Source: Treponema sp. (GTDB lineage: Bacteria; Spirochaetota; Spirochaetia; Treponematales; Breznakiellaceae). Taken from it: a stretch of DNA of 34,484 nt. The translations under genes and the position numbers were made by a program. Under the pieces are notes generated by a model, which was not told where the DNA came from, made no database searches, and saw only the letters and a list, made by a program, of their open reading frames with translations. The stretch spans positions 1-34,484 of the forward strand of contig JAITIC010000101.1 of NCBI GenBank assembly GCA_031279635.1, in the 5' to 3' direction. Below are positions 16,594-25,102 of this stretch, one piece after another (the stretch's first letter is position 1; each line of letters starts with the position of its first letter).

Positions 16594-18208
16594 CCTGTTC
16601 CGTATACTTGTAGCGGATGATGAATACTGGATACGGCAAAACCTGAAAGGGATATTGAATTGGGAAGCACATTCCTTTGTATTTCTTGAGTCTGCGGAAG
16701 ACGGCGAGCAGGCTTTGGAAAAAATTCGTTCCCAGCATCCCGACATAGTTATTACCGATGTGAATATGCCTTTTATTACAGGAATCGAGCTAATAAAAAT
16801 TGGCTGCACAGAAAATCCTTCCATTGTTTTTATCGCGCTCAGCGGTTACAGCGATTATGAATATGTAAGGCCCGCGTTAGTTGCCGGGGCTATTGACTAT
16901 CTCCTAAAGCCTGTATCAAAAGGGGATTTATTGACGGTATTGAATAAAGCGGTAGAACATATCCTAAGAGTCCGTCTCCAAAACCAGAAACAGCGGGAAA
17001 TAAAGGAAAAGCTGCGAATCGCGACGGGGACAGCTATTGATTATGAATTAAGCCAGCTTATTCACCAAACCGGTGATTCGGAATTACAGAAACAGATACA
17101 GGGACGGCTGGCGGAATATGAACTGGATTTTGCCGGTTTTACCATGATCGCGTTCCATACCGTTGCGCTGGCCAGGATTCTTCGAAACCGGGAAGATACC
17201 ACGTCAGACAAGCTGATTTTGGAGATTAAAGAACAGATAACAATATCGGCGGAAGGCAGCAAATACCTCGTTTTCCACTATACCTTTAAAACGAATGAAT
17301 TTTTTCTGGTTACGGACATGAACCGGTCAAAACTTGGGAGTATATGCAAACGGCTGGCCCAAATACTGCGTGAAATAACCGGATTTCCGGTAACGGTGCT
17401 TGTAAGCCGGCATTATGTCGCTTTTTCTGACCTGCGGAATGCTTATAATGAAACAAAAGCGGCCCTGCTTTCACAGCCCTATTGTACGCAAAATACGGTT
17501 CTCTATTCCGGCGATACCGGCAACCGAAGTTTCCTAAGGCGCATAAGCGCGGAGCAGGAAAAAGAGCTGCAATTTTCGATATCGAGCGGCAACCGATCCC
17601 TTTTTCAGCATATTTTATCTGAACAAACAGGCTTGTTTCAATGTGTGGAACAAAATTGGACTTATGCCGAAGTGAGGCAGACAATTGACAGCATATCCTG
17701 GCTGTTACGTAGCGTTGATTCTATTGACAGTACACAATTGCTTGTTTTGGATAATCTTGCCGAACTTCTGCTCGCCGCTGTTGACGGATTTGACGTTGAA
17801 GAAATGCGCGGCATTATAGAACAGATGACAGATGAGGTGTTTGGGGATGTTCCTGCAAAAAAACAGAGCGAAGGTATGCGTCAAACCGTGATCAACGTAA
17901 AAGAATATATCGATAAGAACTATTCTGAGGATCTCTGGTTGACCGGCCTTTCGCGGAAATTTAATGCCGAAAGCTCTTATCTTTCCAAAACTTTTAAGAA
18001 CATTGTCGGTGAAAATCTGATGTTCTACATCGCGAAGATGAGAGTTGAAAAGGCAAAAATACTTTTACACAAGAATGAACTTAGCATCACCGATATTGCG
18101 CTACTGGTCGGATACGGAGACTATTCCTATTTCAGCCGGGTTTTCCGAAAGATAACCGGGTTAAGCCCTCGGGAATACAGGGAGAAAAAAGCTTATGAAG
18201 AAACTTAA
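16586..18208 (+). CDS. Response regulator with AraC-type DNA-binding domain, YesN-like
   Basis: 540 residues from ATG 16586, which overlaps the kinase stop (upstream in-frame codons fall inside the kinase gene). The receiver domain has the acidic pair Asp11-Asp12 in VADDEYW, phospho-acceptor Asp58 in DIVITDVNMPF, and the conserved lysine in YLLKPVSK. A long linker region follows. The C-terminus has two AraC helix-turn-helix units (DLWLTGLSRKFNAESSYLSK, then SITDIALLVGYGDYSYFSRV) ending FRKITGLSPREYRE. It is probably the transcriptional activator of the binding protein, permease and galactosidase genes downstream. The following lipoprotein gene overlaps its end by 14 nt. Confidence 0.93.
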   Translation: MTDLFRILVADDEYWIRQNLKGILNWEAHSFVFLESAEDGEQALEKIRSQHPDIVITDVNMPFITGIELIKIGCTENPSIVFIALSGYSDYEYVRPALVAGAIDYLLKPVSKGDLLTVLNKAVEHILRVRLQNQKQREIKEKLRIATGTAIDYELSQLIHQTGDSELQKQIQGRLAEYELDFAGFTMIAFHTVALARILRNREDTTSDKLILEIKEQITISAEGSKYLVFHYTFKTNEFFLVTDMNRSKLGSICKRLAQILREITGFPVTVLVSRHYVAFSDLRNAYNETKAALLSQPYCTQNTVLYSGDTGNRSFLRRISAEQEKELQFSISSGNRSLFQHILSEQTGLFQCVEQNWTYAEVRQTIDSISWLLRSVDSIDSTQLLVLDNLAELLLAAVDGFDVEEMRGIIEQMTDEVFGDVPAKKQSEGMRQTVINVKEYIDKNYSEDLWLTGLSRKFNAESSYLSKTFKNIVGENLMFYIAKMRVEKAKILLHKNELSITDIALLVGYGDYSYFSRVFRKITGLSPREYREKKAYEET

Positions 18209-19466
18209 AAAAACATTGTTTTGTGTTGTTTTGCCGTGTTTGCTTCTGGCGGGATGTTTTCCCGGTTTCCGGCAGGAACAGGAATATCCGCGGAAAACGG
18301 TGTTTACTATTTTGTTCGGACAATCCAATTCCGATCCCGGATTGGAAGATATGTTTACCGAAAAATTAATCAGGGAGTTTCCAAATGTGACTCTGGAATG
18401 GGAAAGTTTTGATTGGGGGGATTATTTTTCTTCCGAGATGCAGGCAAAGATTGCCTCCGGCGAGGTGCCGGACATCATCATCGGCAAGGCGCAGGATGTC
18501 GCCGCTTACCAGCCTTCCGGTTTTTTTGCGCCCTTTAGACCGGAAGAGTATGAGCGGATACAGAAGGATTGGCTTGATAGTGTTACGGTTAATAGTGAAG
18601 TGTACGGCCTTCCGTACAATGCTTTCTATCAGGGAGTACTGTATAATAAAAACATATTCTGGCGGTATGGTCTTGAGGTTCCTGCTACCCTGGAAGATAT
18701 GGATAATGTCATCCGGCGCCTTGAGGAAGTAGGCATTACGCCTTTTGCCGCCCATTTTCGCGAAAACTGGTACGCGGGAAATATAACTATGCAATTCGCT
18801 ATAAACGAGGTGTTTGCCCGAAATCCGGAATGGGGTGAGGAGTTCCGTTCGGGGCTGCGCTCCTTTTCCGAATCCGGGGAATATGCCGCGTGTTTGCGTC
18901 AGGTGGAGACTTTATGGAAACATACCTGGAAGGATGCGGCTGCCGTAAATCAGAGTGAGTGCGCCAAACGATTTGCGAATGAGGAAGCCGCGATGTACCT
19001 GACCGGTACCTGGTCGGTACAGGATTTGTTTTCTATCCGTCCAAATCTTATGATCGGTATATTTCCTTACCCCAATAAAACCGGAGACGCCCGGCTGATT
19101 TTTGAGCCTAATCTGACATTCATGAAAAACACGGAGAGTCCCAATTTAGAATTGGCGGAATTGATGATAGCGTCGATTTACCGTGACACGGAACTAGCCA
19201 GGACAATCTGCGATTTTACCAGAACAACACCGCTCTTAACAGGGGTACAGACCGACAGCTTACAGCGGGTTGAAGAAGATATTAACGCCTACAAAAACGC
19301 GGGGAAGATTGTCGATGCCACCCTGGGTAACCGGCAGCTTGTATGGCGGTTTCAGGCGGCGTGCGCCGCTCAAATCAACGCATGGCTTAGCGGTAAGATT
19401 CCATTTGAAGATGTCCTGCAATTTGCGGACGATAACCGTTTTGAGAGCGGGGCCATGTTCAGATGA
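18195..19466 (+). CDS. Sugar-binding lipoprotein (extracellular solute-binding family 1), sensor-associated
   Basis: 423 residues. The lipoprotein signal peptide MKKLKKTLFCVVLPCLLLAG precedes Cys21 (LLAGC). The rest is a family 1 solute-binding protein (PDIIIGKAQDVAAY, GLPYNAFYQGVLYNKN, NITMQFAINEVFARN, IGIFPYPNKTGDARLIFEPN). It is clearly paralogous along its length to the binding protein at 19852. The gene overlaps the response regulator by 14 nt and is separated from the transporter genes by a repeat, so it was selected for co-expression with the two-component system. A sensory role, handing ligand status to the kinase, is inferred, though it could also serve transport. Its TGA stop is embedded in the first bases of repeat copy C. 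Confidence 0.9.
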   Translation: MKKLKKTLFCVVLPCLLLAGCFPGFRQEQEYPRKTVFTILFGQSNSDPGLEDMFTEKLIREFPNVTLEWESFDWGDYFSSEMQAKIASGEVPDIIIGKAQDVAAYQPSGFFAPFRPEEYERIQKDWLDSVTVNSEVYGLPYNAFYQGVLYNKNIFWRYGLEVPATLEDMDNVIRRLEEVGITPFAAHFRENWYAGNITMQFAINEVFARNPEWGEEFRSGLRSFSESGEYAACLRQVETLWKHTWKDAAAVNQSECAKRFANEEAAMYLTGTWSVQDLFSIRPNLMIGIFPYPNKTGDARLIFEPNLTFMKNTESPNLELAELMIASIYRDTELARTICDFTRTTPLLTGVQTDSLQRVEEDINAYKNAGKIVDATLGNRQLVWRFQAACAAQINAWLSGKIPFEDVLQFADDNRFESGAMFR

Positions 19467-19670
19467 GCCTCCGCGGAGCAAGCTCCGCGGTATCTTAAGT
19501 GTTGCATTAGTTCGATCTGAGGCTCGTTCGATAGGAAGTTTATTATAACGTCTGCTTTAATACCAAAATTTTGTAAACGTTGCGTCATTTGAGCCGGAGC
19601 AGAGCTTGGCAAGCGCAGCATGCCTGGCAAGCTGCGCTTGCCCTGGTATTAAACCAGACTTTCGAATAAA
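19462..19670 (-). repeat. Mosaic interspersed repeat, copy C
   Basis: Minus-strand reading: TTTATTCGAAAGTCTGGTTT, double palindrome GGCAAGCGCAGCTTGCC / GCTGCGCTTGCC, then GGCTCAAATGACGCAACG, AAAATTTTGGTATTAAAG. The short cassette AGACGT replaces the CCCGC hairpin of copies A and B. TATAATAAACTTCCTATCGA follows, with the perfect terminal stem CCGCGGAGC/GCTCCGCGG. The plus-strand end of this copy overlaps the last codon and stop of the lipoprotein gene. With the leader at 19671-19851 it makes up the 385-nt stretch between the two binding-protein genes. Confidence 0.85.
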
Positions 19671-19673
19671 ACT

Positions 19674-19687
19674 CAGGGATTCCCTGG
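19674..19687 (+). promoter_or_regulatory. Palindrome CAGGGATTCCCTG upstream of the binding-protein gene
   Basis: A short perfect inverted repeat (CAGGGA/TCCCTG) just after repeat copy C and about 165 nt before the gene. It might be an operator or part of the regulator's site. No clear -35/-10 pair is visible in the rest of this leader, as is common for activator-dependent promoters. Confidence 0.25.
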
Positions 19688-19798
19688 AAAATGCCGTTTC
19701 CGGGGATGCCGCACATTTCAAAAAAATCCAGGTAAATTTTCCAAAAATGTCCTATTGCTAAGAATCATTGGGTGATAAGGTTGTAGAAAGTCAAAGAC

Positions 19799-19815
19799 CA
19801 CCGGCATAGCCGGTG
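19799..19815 (+). promoter_or_regulatory. Leader hairpin ahead of the transport binding-protein gene
   Basis: CACCGGC, loop ATA, GCCGGTG, then ATTTTAT, ending about 36 nt before the start codon. It could be a weak terminator or attenuator, or a 5' stabilising hairpin. Confidence 0.4.
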
Positions 19816-19851
19816 ATTTTATCAATTCCAATAATCTTACAGGAGGAGAAT

Positions 19852-21129
19852 ATGAGAAAATTGTTAATTGGTTTGTTGATGCTGGTAACCGTTTCCGCGG
19901 TTTTCGCGGGTGGCGGTTCGCAAGGCGGCTCACAGGGAAGATCTCCTGCTGCAACGGAGACCATAACTCTAAGGGTTCTGGCCGGGCAGTCTACAACCGA
20001 CGCCGGTATCGAAAAAATGATCGATGAGGCGCTGGCAAAGAAATACCCGGAAATCAAGCTGGAATGGGAATGTGTCGATTGGGGCAAAGATTTTCAGCCA
20101 AAGATGCAGGTCTATATCCAGTCAGGATTGCCGGATATTATGATTGGAAAGGCGCAGGATATTGCCACCTATGGTTCTCAGGGGCTGCTTGGCGATCTAA
20201 CCGGCAAGCCGTATTTACGGGAAGTTCTGGACGCCGCCATTCCCGGTGTAACACTGAACGGTAAAGTATACGGGGTTACTTACAACGCGCTGTATCAGGG
20301 TGTATATTACAACCGGGCGCTTTTCAAAAAGTACAATGTGAAGATCCCCGATACACAGCAGGAATTACAGGCCGCGATTAATACGTTCAAAGCCAATGGG
20401 ATTGTCCCGTTTGGTACACACATGCTAGATACCTGGAGTATCGGCAATGTAACGATGCAGTTCGCGGTTAATGATGTTTTTGTTAAAACTCCCGATTGGG
20501 GCGATCAGTTCCGCGCCGGGAGAGTCAATTTCTCCGATTCCCCCGAATACCGGAGCTGTTACGAATACAACAAGCTGATATATGACAACACCTGGAAGGA
20601 TCTGACATTCTCAATGGAACAAACCGCCTGTGACGCCAGAATAGTTACCGGCGAAGCCGCCATGAAGGTCTCCGGTTCCTGGTCCATACAGAATTTCCTG
20701 GATATTGACCCGGACTTTGATTTTGGTATTTTCCCGTTCCCCAACAAAAACGGGAACGCAAAACTGCTGTTCGAACCTAATATCACCTTTATGGCCAGCG
20801 CCAGGAGCGCCCACAGAGACGCTATAGACAAGGTTTTTGAGGTTATAACTTCCGACAAGGAACTTGCCAGAAGAATATACGATTTTACAAAAACCGCGTC
20901 TATGATAAAAGGCGCTACTCCCACGTTTGCCAATCCCAGCCAGTCAGATATAGACAACTACGCAGCCCAAAACCGCATCCAGGATGTTAACCTGGGCAAC
21001 AACCAACTGCAATGGGGCGGGTTTCAGGAAGAAAACGCCAAGGATATTGCCGAATATCTTCAGGGTAAGATCACGCTGGATACCGCTTTGAAAGCGGCTG
21101 ATGCCAGACGGGCAAACAGCAAACCATAA
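19852..21129 (+). CDS. ABC transporter sugar-binding protein (family 1), exported
   Basis: 425 residues from ATG 19852, chosen because AGGAGGAG ends 3 nt before it. A longer frame from 19813 would cover this site. The signal peptide ends AVFAGGG, without a lipobox cysteine, so signal peptidase I cleavage at the Ala-Gly-Gly junction typical of treponemal binding proteins is expected. Family motifs: PDIMIGKAQDIATY, GVTYNALYQGVYYNRA, VTMQFAVNDVFVK, FGIFPFPNKNGNAKLLFEPN. It should capture the oligosaccharide for the two permeases downstream. It is paralogous to the lipoprotein at 18195. A 13-bp stem-loop after its stop probably stabilises or limits the message, giving more binding protein than permease. 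Confidence 0.92.
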   Translation: MRKLLIGLLMLVTVSAVFAGGGSQGGSQGRSPAATETITLRVLAGQSTTDAGIEKMIDEALAKKYPEIKLEWECVDWGKDFQPKMQVYIQSGLPDIMIGKAQDIATYGSQGLLGDLTGKPYLREVLDAAIPGVTLNGKVYGVTYNALYQGVYYNRALFKKYNVKIPDTQQELQAAINTFKANGIVPFGTHMLDTWSIGNVTMQFAVNDVFVKTPDWGDQFRAGRVNFSDSPEYRSCYEYNKLIYDNTWKDLTFSMEQTACDARIVTGEAAMKVSGSWSIQNFLDIDPDFDFGIFPFPNKNGNAKLLFEPNITFMASARSAHRDAIDKVFEVITSDKELARRIYDFTKTASMIKGATPTFANPSQSDIDNYAAQNRIQDVNLGNNQLQWGGFQEENAKDIAEYLQGKITLDTALKAADARRANSKP

Positions 21130-21152
21130 AGTCTTTAACAAAGGAGAAAACA

Positions 21153-21183
21153 AAGGCGGCTTTCCTGACCGGAAAGCCGCCTT
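21153..21183 (+). terminator. Strong stem-loop between binding-protein and permease genes
   Basis: AAGGCGGCTTTCC, loop TGACC, GGAAAGCCGCCTT: 13 perfect base pairs. No T-run follows (ACTTTG), so it is more likely an mRNA stabiliser or partial terminator that sets binding-protein excess than a full stop. The permease start lies about 20 nt downstream. Confidence 0.6.
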
Positions 21184-21204
21184 ACTTTGACCCAAAGGCA
21201 GGCT

Positions 21205-22089
21205 ATGAATAATAAATCCAGGGCGGCGCGCCGGGCGGAATTTCAATATATCTCTCTTGTCCTGCCCGGTATGATTGTATTTACCGTGGGGCTGATTATT
21301 CCAATGTTTTTGGGTTTCAGTTATTCTTTTACCAGTTGGAACGGTATAACGGCGGAAAAGCCTTTTATTGGAATGGGTAATTATTTCCGTATGTTTCGGG
21401 ATAATTACGCAGGTTCCGCATGGTGGTTTACCCTGCGCTTTACCTTCTGGAATACGCTGATCCAAAACACGGCGGCCATTTTATTGGCGTCCGCGCTAGA
21501 CAGCAAAATAAAACTAAAAAAAATCTTCCGCACCGGGTTTTTTATCCCCTGCCTTATCAGCGCCGTAGTTGTCGGCTTTGTGTGGCTGAAAATATACGGC
21601 AATGTTCTGCCCGCCTTAATGGACGCCCTAGGGCTTAACATTAATGTTATGCTCTTTGGCAGCGAGCGCACGGTTCTTACCGGCATGATTATCGCCAACA
21701 ACTGGCAATGGATAGGATACTGGATGCTGATTTATTTGGCCGGCCTCCAGTCCATTCCCGAAAGCCTGTACGAAGCAGCGCGGATAGACGGCGCCAATGG
21801 GTTCCGTCAATTCGTGAATATAACGCTGCCCATGCTGGCGCCGGCCATGACTATATGCATTGTCGGCATTACAACAGGATCATTAAAAGTATACGATTTA
21901 CTGGTTTCGTCCACGGGCGGCGGTCCCGGTCGCGCATCAACGTCTATCATCTACTATATATACAATACCGCAATCGGCGGCCGTCAGTACGGTTACGGCT
22001 CGGCTCTGTCTATTTCTTTGATCTTTGCCCTTTTATTGGTAGCGGTTTTACAAGTGGCGGTTCTTAAAAAAAGAGAGGTGCAGATGTGA
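21205..22089 (+). CDS. ABC transporter permease, MalF/UgpA-like
   Basis: 294 residues from ATG 21205, which has AAAGGCAGG just upstream. A TTG six codons earlier is in frame but overlaps that site. About six membrane helices are visible (first at LVLPGMIVFTVGLIIPMFLG). The cytoplasmic EAA loop reads EAARIDGANGFRQFVNITLP, the contact point for the ATPase in carbohydrate uptake (CUT1) transporters. It is one half of the membrane channel, paired with the next gene, and is followed by an overlapping GTG start. No ATP-binding subunit gene lies nearby, so a shared MsmK/UgpC-type ATPase elsewhere is presumed. Confidence 0.93.
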   Translation: MNNKSRAARRAEFQYISLVLPGMIVFTVGLIIPMFLGFSYSFTSWNGITAEKPFIGMGNYFRMFRDNYAGSAWWFTLRFTFWNTLIQNTAAILLASALDSKIKLKKIFRTGFFIPCLISAVVVGFVWLKIYGNVLPALMDALGLNINVMLFGSERTVLTGMIIANNWQWIGYWMLIYLAGLQSIPESLYEAARIDGANGFRQFVNITLPMLAPAMTICIVGITTGSLKVYDLLVSSTGGGPGRASTSIIYYIYNTAIGGRQYGYGSALSISLIFALLLVAVLQVAVLKKREVQM

Positions 22090-22946
22090 AGGGACAAATT
22101 GCGGCATTTGGAAAGAAAAACAAAAATTCCGGCAGTATGTTTCTTGTGCAGATTGGAATATTTCTTGCCTTTTTGTTGTTTATCGCCCCTATATTCATAA
22201 TCTTTAACTACTCTCTCAAAACAAAAAGGGAACTCTATATTGGTAATCCCCTGGCACTGCCTTCGTCCCCCAGCTTTGATAACTATATAAATGCCCTGGA
22301 AAAACTAAATCTGTCCACTACATTTTTTAATACGGTTTTTTATACGGCGGTATCGGCACTGATCTTGGCGCTGGTCTGCGGATCGGCGGCCTGGGTCATT
22401 GCCCGTAACAAAGGTAAATTTTATAAATTCGCTTACTTTTACTTTATTATCGGCATTCTCATACCCGCGCAGGCGCTCTTTCTGCCTATTTACATAGTCG
22501 GTTTCCGTACAGGACTTGTGAATACCCGGTTTGGGGTTATCATCATGTTTGTGGCGTCCAATATTTCTTTTGGTGTTTTTCTGATGACCAGTTTTATGTC
22601 CACTATACCGGTAGAACTGGAGGAAGCGGCCCGAATAGACGGCTGTTCGATTTACCGGAGCTACTTTTCTATTGTACTGCCCCTGCTTGCCCCCGCTATG
22701 GCCACGCTCATCATCATGCAGTCCTTCCAAATCTGGAACGACTATCTTATGCCAAGTTTATTTGTCAGCACCAATAAATTGAAAACCATGACCGTCGCTA
22801 TACAGGCGCTTTTTTCCCAGCAAACCAGTGATTATTCCACCGCCTTTGCCGCCATTGTGCTGTCTGCGTTACCTATTACTATCCTGTTTATCAGTTTGCA
22901 GAAGTACTTCATTAAGGGTATGACTCTGGGTGCTGTAAAGGGATAA
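22086..22946 (+). CDS. ABC transporter permease, MalG/UgpE-like
   Basis: 286 residues. It starts at a GTG that overlaps the stop of the preceding permease (ATGTGA), with AGAGAGG upstream, so translation is coupled. Six hydrophobic helices are visible. The EAA loop is EEAARIDGCSIYRSYFSIVL, followed by PLLAPAMATL. It ends in the LQKYFIKGMTLGAVKG motif typical of MalG-type CUT1 permeases. It forms the heterodimeric channel with the preceding product. The galactosidase gene begins one base after its stop. Confidence 0.93.
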   Translation: MKGQIAAFGKKNKNSGSMFLVQIGIFLAFLLFIAPIFIIFNYSLKTKRELYIGNPLALPSSPSFDNYINALEKLNLSTTFFNTVFYTAVSALILALVCGSAAWVIARNKGKFYKFAYFYFIIGILIPAQALFLPIYIVGFRTGLVNTRFGVIIMFVASNISFGVFLMTSFMSTIPVELEEAARIDGCSIYRSYFSIVLPLLAPAMATLIIMQSFQIWNDYLMPSLFVSTNKLKTMTVAIQALFSQQTSDYSTAFAAIVLSALPITILFISLQKYFIKGMTLGAVKG

Positions 22947-22947
22947 A

Positions 22948-25023
22948 ATGAACATACAGCTTTATGAAAACAATCTCTATCTTGATATTAATGTGACGGA
23001 AGATGGGGATGTCCGCCTGTACAATCTTTCTCCATCGCCGTTCGCCGGCTCGGAACAGGGGAGGTTTTTCCGTCTGCTGGAGGTGCAGGGAACGGGGTTT
23101 AACCAGAATGACCATCATGGAAGCAAGCATACAGGGACTCAGCCCGGCAGCTTGTTTCGTTACGCGAATCATACAATCAGTCGCAATCAATACGGTAACA
23201 AGCTGGAATTGAAACAGAAGTGGCGGGGGTTGTTTGCTGTAAGTCATCTGCAATTCTATGATGATATTCCTGTTGTACGCAGTTGGACTGAACTGGAAAA
23301 CTATTCAGAACAGGAAGATTTTCCGCTGGAGTATATCTCGTCATTTGTACTAACCGGGTTGTACCGGGGGAACGGTTCGGCGCGGGATGCCGATGGCATC
23401 TTCCATATTCCGCACAGCACATGGTTTGGAGAAGCCCAGTGGAAAGCCTATACAATTCAGGAAATGGGGTATGATGCGGTACATCCTGATTTTTCGCTGA
23501 AACGAATATCTTTATCAAGTACCGGAAGCTGGCCCTGTAGTGAACATCTGCCTATGGGAGGATACGAAAACAGTGACGGCCGCAGAAGTTTTGTGTGGCA
23601 GATCGAGACCGCCGCTGCGTGGGGCTGGGAAGCATCCGATATTGGCGGGGAACTCTATCTGCAAATCCACGGTCCTTCTTTTCAGGAAAGCGGTTTTTTT
23701 AAGCGGCTCAAGCGGGGTGAACATTTTCAGAGCGTACCCTGCGCAATCGCCTCTGTCAACGGCGGTTTCCAGGAGGGGATTCGGGCGTTGACCAAATACC
23801 GCCGGGTGATACGACGCAAAAACACCGACAACCAAAGCCCGTCAGTGATATTTAACGATTACATGAATTGTCTGATGGGAGATCCGACCACGGAGAAGGA
23901 ACTGCCCCTTATTGACGCCGCAGCGAGTGCGGGCTGCCGGTATTACTGCGTGGACTGCGGATGGTACGATGACGGCCCCTGGTGGGACGGCGTCGGCCAG
24001 TGGCTCCCCGGCAAAGCCCGTTTTCCCAATGGCATTCATGAAGTTTTGGATCGCATCCGCGCCAGGGGTATGATTCCCGGTCTTTGGCTGGAATTGGAAG
24101 TCATGGGTATAGAATGTCCCCTGGTAAAAAATATTCCGAAAGACTGGCTCTTCCAGCGTAACGGCCTGCCCATCATTGATCACAGCCGTTACCAACTGGA
24201 TTTTCGTAATCCGGAAGTGATCGTTTTTGCCAACAATGTTATCGACCGCCTCGTAGGGGAATACGGCGCCGGATATATAAAGATGGACTACAATATTAAT
24301 TCCGGCGCCGGGACGGATCGAAATGCAGACAGCGCCGCCGCAGGGCTGCTTGAGCATACCCGCGCTTACCTTGCCTGGCTGGATACTGTTTTTAAGCGTT
24401 ACCCTGAACTGGTTATCGAAAACTGCGGATCAGGCGGGATGCGTATGGAATATTCCCTGCTTTCGCGCCACAGCATACAATCAGTTAGCGACCAGACCGA
24501 TTATCTGCGAATGGCGGCGATTGCCTGCAACTGTATGACCGCCGTTACGCCTGAACAAGCGGCGATTTGGAGTTATCCCCTGGCAGGCGGGGATGTGGAA
24601 GAAACGGTGTTTAACATGGTAAACGCCATCCTTCTGCGGATACATCAGAGCGGCCATTTGGCTAATCTGAAGGAAGATCGTATGCGGTATGTCAGGGAGG
24701 GAATAGCGTACCATAAGAGCATCTGTACCCGGCTTAAAGAAGGGTTGCCTTTCTGGCCTCTGGGCCTTGCCTCTTTCTCGGATAAATTCCTCTGCGCCGG
24801 TATTGAGTGCGGAACCACGCGCTATCTTGCCCTCTGGTGTACCGGTGAATCCGGCGGAACTTTTGAGCTGCCTATTCCCGCTGTCCCGGGTAAAGAATAC
24901 CGCGTGAAATGTTCCTATCCTGAAGACTTGCCCGTTCCGACAAAATGGGAATTACAAAAATCCATGTTAACGGTTACCATGAAGGGAAAGACCGCCAGAA
25001 TATTGGAAATGACTTTACGGTAA
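22948..25023 (+). CDS. Alpha-galactosidase, glycoside hydrolase family 36
   Basis: 691 residues, no signal peptide, hence cytoplasmic. An N-terminal beta-sandwich is followed by the GH36 barrel: CVDCGWYDDGPWW near 334-346, PGLWLELEVMG, the nucleophile Asp447 in YIKMDYN, ENCGSGGMRMEY at 491-502, and the acid/base Asp515 in SVSDQTDY. GH36 enzymes release terminal alpha-linked galactose from melibiose, raffinose-type sugars and galactomannan oligosaccharides with retention of configuration. The start is one base after the permease stop. Its position at the end of the transporter operon indicates that the imported substrate is an alpha-galactoside, for example from plant material. A related GH36 activity (alpha-N-acetylgalactosaminidase) cannot be fully excluded. 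Confidence 0.9.
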   Translation: MNIQLYENNLYLDINVTEDGDVRLYNLSPSPFAGSEQGRFFRLLEVQGTGFNQNDHHGSKHTGTQPGSLFRYANHTISRNQYGNKLELKQKWRGLFAVSHLQFYDDIPVVRSWTELENYSEQEDFPLEYISSFVLTGLYRGNGSARDADGIFHIPHSTWFGEAQWKAYTIQEMGYDAVHPDFSLKRISLSSTGSWPCSEHLPMGGYENSDGRRSFVWQIETAAAWGWEASDIGGELYLQIHGPSFQESGFFKRLKRGEHFQSVPCAIASVNGGFQEGIRALTKYRRVIRRKNTDNQSPSVIFNDYMNCLMGDPTTEKELPLIDAAASAGCRYYCVDCGWYDDGPWWDGVGQWLPGKARFPNGIHEVLDRIRARGMIPGLWLELEVMGIECPLVKNIPKDWLFQRNGLPIIDHSRYQLDFRNPEVIVFANNVIDRLVGEYGAGYIKMDYNINSGAGTDRNADSAAAGLLEHTRAYLAWLDTVFKRYPELVIENCGSGGMRMEYSLLSRHSIQSVSDQTDYLRMAAIACNCMTAVTPEQAAIWSYPLAGGDVEETVFNMVNAILLRIHQSGHLANLKEDRMRYVREGIAYHKSICTRLKEGLPFWPLGLASFSDKFLCAGIECGTTRYLALWCTGESGGTFELPIPAVPGKEYRVKCSYPEDLPVPTKWELQKSMLTVTMKGKTARILEMTLR

Positions 25024-25102
25024 ACCGCAAAAAAACTGCGCATAACCTGAAAGTAAATGCAACAGCCCTGACCGCGTTTTTTAGCCCACTGTCGCATGCG
25101 GC

